From Anthracocystis setariae (Eukaryota; Basidiomycota; Ustilaginomycetes; Ustilaginales; Ustilaginaceae), in assembly GCA_928724745.1 (NCBI GenBank), contig CAKMXJ010000016.1:186001-250000 (forward strand): a stretch of 64,000 nt of DNA. Reading direction: 5' to 3'. The position numbers and the translations under genes are program-made. A model generated the notes under the pieces. It searched no databases and was not told the origin of the DNA. It saw nothing but the letters and a program-made list of their open reading frames with translations. Shown in pieces: positions 61,620 through 64,000 of the stretch. The stretch's first letter is position 1. Each line of letters begins with the position of its first letter.

Positions 61620-62180
61620 GATCGTTCACCTCGTCGACTTGCTCGAGACCATCTTGCCGTCAAAGTGGTTGTCCGCGCCCTTTTTCCGCTGTGGGGATGA
61701 AGGATGGCTTGCCTGGTTATGGACAGAACAATTCGATTGGAGTCGCACGCACAGCGTCTCGACGGAGAGCCCGTGCCTCGGCTCGAATGTTGACAGCGCA
61801 CGAAGGGAATCATGATCAACGAACGTGAGAGGTTATCCACAATCATCTGGTCAACCACGAGACTGGAAACGAGTGCAAGAGTGTGGATCTTTTGGAAAAT
61901 GGAACTGTTTTCGTGGGTTCGCAAAACACATATCAAACGTCGTGAGTGCCAACTAATGGGATGCGTGGTGTTCGCCGTAAGGCGGTCCAAAGCTGAACAT
62001 GGATGGCTTCACCGTAAAAGCTATGCTGTACTGGTTGAGTAGCCCTTTGCTTTCAGGTTGTTTCGATGGGTCGCCTATCCTGTCGACGAGGAGGATGTGA
62101 ATGGTCTTTCCACGTGCGAGTTCAATGCTGCATACCACGATGTAGTAGAATGGGCCCAGACAGGCAAATCTAAGACGCTT
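61620..62180 (+). pseudogene. Possible intron-containing gene or gene remnant, unknown protein
   Basis: Coding-like segments lie in consistent order. One follows a CTAAC branch-like site and CAG at 61606-61619 (frame with LETILPSKWLSAPFF and WLAWLWTEQFDWSR). A second starts near 61829 (VIHNHLVNHETGNECKSVD...), ends at a GTGAGT donor at 61942, and joins in phase across a 115-bp intron to an exon from 62057 ending LFRWVAYPVDEEDVNGLS ... EWAQTGKSKTL and a stop. The first two segments are in different frames with no good intron between them, so the locus may be degenerate, or my reading may be chance. No family recognised. A small secreted or cytosolic protein is possible, but nothing proves expression. 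Confidence 0.3.
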
Positions 62181-63069
62181 TAGTGCTAGTGTAGTAATGC
62201 TAAGCGAAAAAGCGATGGTCAGCACTAGTACTGACAGCTCGGCCTTTCATCTCAAAGTCCGCCACCCCCCAACAATTGATCCCCTAGGGTTTTTCATCTA
62301 ATCTCGGAGTGCTTGTGAGACAGCGCTGTACAGCACAAAACACCGTACTTTCAACGCTGCATAACTGGCCGATATGATCATGCTGAGGCTTGCACTGGAG
62401 CTGTTTGCAAAGTTGACATGTCGGGCAAAGTCGTAGCCCTTGGACAACCAAAGCAGCGTGAGGATGGCCTGTGTGTAAAGATTCGCTGAAACGCCAAAGC
62501 TTAGCGTCCCGAAGAAAGACAGCAATTCTACGACTTTCTAAGGTCGAGGACATCGAGCTCACATCTCGTAGCCTTAACCTCTCCGGGTCGTTGGTCATCA
62601 ACGAGGAGGTTCATATCTGGCATTCTGGAGGCACCTCAAGATGCTTACGGCTTGTACATGATGTCGTCTTGATACCAAGGTTGTGAGGTTGTGGTCACGA
62701 TACAATTACATCACGAGTCTCGCCCCAAATGTACAAAAATAGATTCGTGTCACACACTCACAGTACTGTATCTGACAGTATTCGTAGTGGGTAGTAGTAC
62801 TGTAGTAGTAGCCTAACTTGCAGATGGCGCCCAAGTTGACACGGTGCGTCATTTTTATTTTATTAAATACGAAAACTCACCCACTCATCTGCGCTCAGCC
62901 GCTGCATGCTTAGCTGTCCTATTCCGAACTGGCCTCTCGCTTCGACTTTACAAAAGTCGACGCGTGCATCTAGAGTCGTGATCAGGCGGCACTCTACCTT
63001 TTGAGGCCTCAGCCTCATTTCCTGCGGCGCTTTCCCGTCTGAGAACCAAATTTTCCCTATATGGCTGGC

Positions 63070-63112
63070 CTGACTGACTGACTGACTGACTGACTGGCTG
63101 GCTGGCTGGCTC
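63070..63112. repeat. (CTGA)n to (CTGG)n tetranucleotide repeat
   Basis: Five to six CTGA units followed by four CTGG units, a step-wise change of one base in the repeat unit. Confidence 0.9.
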
Positions 63113-63238
63113 GGAGCTTGCATTGATTGCATTCATTATTGCAGTTGGATCGTTGTGCCTCGAAGTGAAGCAGCAAGTTGCCTCCACTGCTGCTGCTGCT
63201 GCTTCTGCTGCTCGTTTTCCACTGTTCCCTGCAACTGC

Positions 63239-63268
63239 AAGTGTAAGTGTAAGTGTAAGTGTAAGTGT
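63239..63268. repeat. (GTAAGT)n hexamer repeat
   Basis: About five units of GTAAGT/GTGTAA phase, each unit matching a 5' splice donor. Confidence 0.9.
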
Positions 63269-63428
63269 TTGGCTGACGCTCCCACTCAATTTGAGTCGCT
63301 CAATCTCTTGACGCTGCGGATGTCATTCGGCTCTCTCTCTCTCTCTCTTTCCAAGGTAGACGACTGATTCTCGCTGTTTGCTGCTGCTGCCGCTGCTCCA
63401 CTCGACGATTCGACGTTTTGCAGTGCTG

Positions 63429-64000
63429 TGCAGTGCTGTGCTGTGCTGTGCTGTGCAGTTGCTGTCCTGTCTGCTCCCCTTCATCTCGTCATTGCTCCAT
63501 CCCACCTTTCATCCTTCTCATCGCATCGCATCGTCTCGGTCCTTGTTTGGCCAACTGTCCAGCTTATTCACCTCTTCTCGCCAGCATCAACAACGAAATA
63601 CCACCATTCGCCAGTGTTACTTGTTCGTTCGTTCGTTCCTCTTTCTCATCCTCGTCATCCTCAGCTTGTCGGCTTGCTGCTGCCTGCACCCAGACTCGCT
63701 TTCTCTCTTCCCGCATCCCTACAGTCGACCACCTGGCATCGATACAGTCACCAAACACGCGCCTCTGTATCCCGCTAACTTTCCTCGTCGCAAACCAGCA
63801 CGACTCGGCCATCAACTGTCGTGCGCTCGTACTCCCACCTCGCTCGACCTTTGTGATTCAAGTTGTGGTGCTTGCGCTCGCTCTGCTTCCACTTCCAGCG
63901 TCGCACCTCTTTCGAATTCTTCTCAGTGCCTTCACGCAGACGGCTCAAAGCCGCTCTCTAGGCACAGTACAAAGCTCCCTTCACAACCATTCGTCAGCTC
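63429..64000 (+). promoter_or_regulatory. Probable leader/promoter of a gene starting beyond the right edge
   Basis: From about 63470 to the end the plus strand is strongly C/T-rich with few G and many CTC, TCG and CAC words, like the leaders directly upstream of other plus-strand starts in this window (e.g. 36100-36508). No long ORF begins inside it. Confidence 0.45.

Larger units (their letters stand above)
58533..63428. other. Gene-poor, repeat-rich region
   Basis: Nearly 5 kb downstream of the KHA1 start (its promoter is at the left edge). It contains (GTT)n near 59402-59428, a (GA)n tract, several TACAGT-type clusters (60010, 60630, 60935, 61050, 62770-62810), an A30 run, (GACT/GGCT)n and (GTAAGT)n. 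Apart from the doubtful locus at 61.6-62.2 kb I see no gene. No tRNA-like structures found by eye. Confidence 0.5.

Overview
The window looks like nuclear DNA of a basidiomycete fungus, most likely a smut of the Ustilaginomycotina. The evidence is compact, nearly intron-free genes with pyrimidine-rich leaders, GT-AG introns confined to very short genes, fungal-type proteins (PHO87/90-type phosphate transporter, hybrid histidine kinase, KHA1-type antiporter, Tnp2-type transposase) and many short tandem repeats between genes. I cannot name the species.

Layout. 1-15.2 kb: end of a GH26-like glycosidase, then PRP17/CDC40 (splicing), SGD1/NOM1 and ROK1 (18S/40S ribosome assembly), an F-box/WD protein, a CaMKK-type kinase and MBF1. 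15.8-32.4 kb: hybrid histidine kinase, ZPR1, U-box cyclophilin PPIL2/CYP8, SPX-domain phosphate transporter, HAT2/RBBP4-type WD protein and a SET/NAP histone chaperone. 32.4-36.5 kb: gene-poor, rich in repeats. 36.5-46.2 kb: large uncharacterised membrane protein with a GRAM-like tail, TRM8, a complex I subunit (two introns), prefoldin subunit 2 (three introns) and fimbrin. 46.5-54.1 kb: a splicing-factor gene (SPF30/SMNDC1) split by a 6.85-kb DNA transposon. 54.6-58.5 kb: alpha/beta hydrolase and a frameshifted KHA1 K+/H+ antiporter. 58.5-64 kb: gene-poor, with one doubtful gene remnant and, at the right edge, what looks like the leader of a gene that starts beyond the window.

Main discovery: a CACTA-like element at 46967-53817. 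It has 12-bp perfect terminal inverted repeats starting CAC, a 3-bp ACT target duplication, subterminal copies of a CTGCGTCG-type motif including a perfect 26-bp inverted pair, a three-exon Tnp2-family transposase and an opposite-strand accessory gene. Conceptually removing the element plus one ACT copy joins the two flanking reading frames exactly, giving a 236-codon SPF30 gene, close to the length of human SMNDC1 (238 aa). The insertion therefore appears recent and disrupts a conserved splicing gene.

Two other genes, KHA1 and the transposon accessory gene, each change frame by one base at a run of six G/C. This is either real inactivation or a shared type of homopolymer sequence error. Genes are mostly arranged in divergent and convergent pairs; there are no operons. 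No tRNA, rRNA or CRISPR was found.
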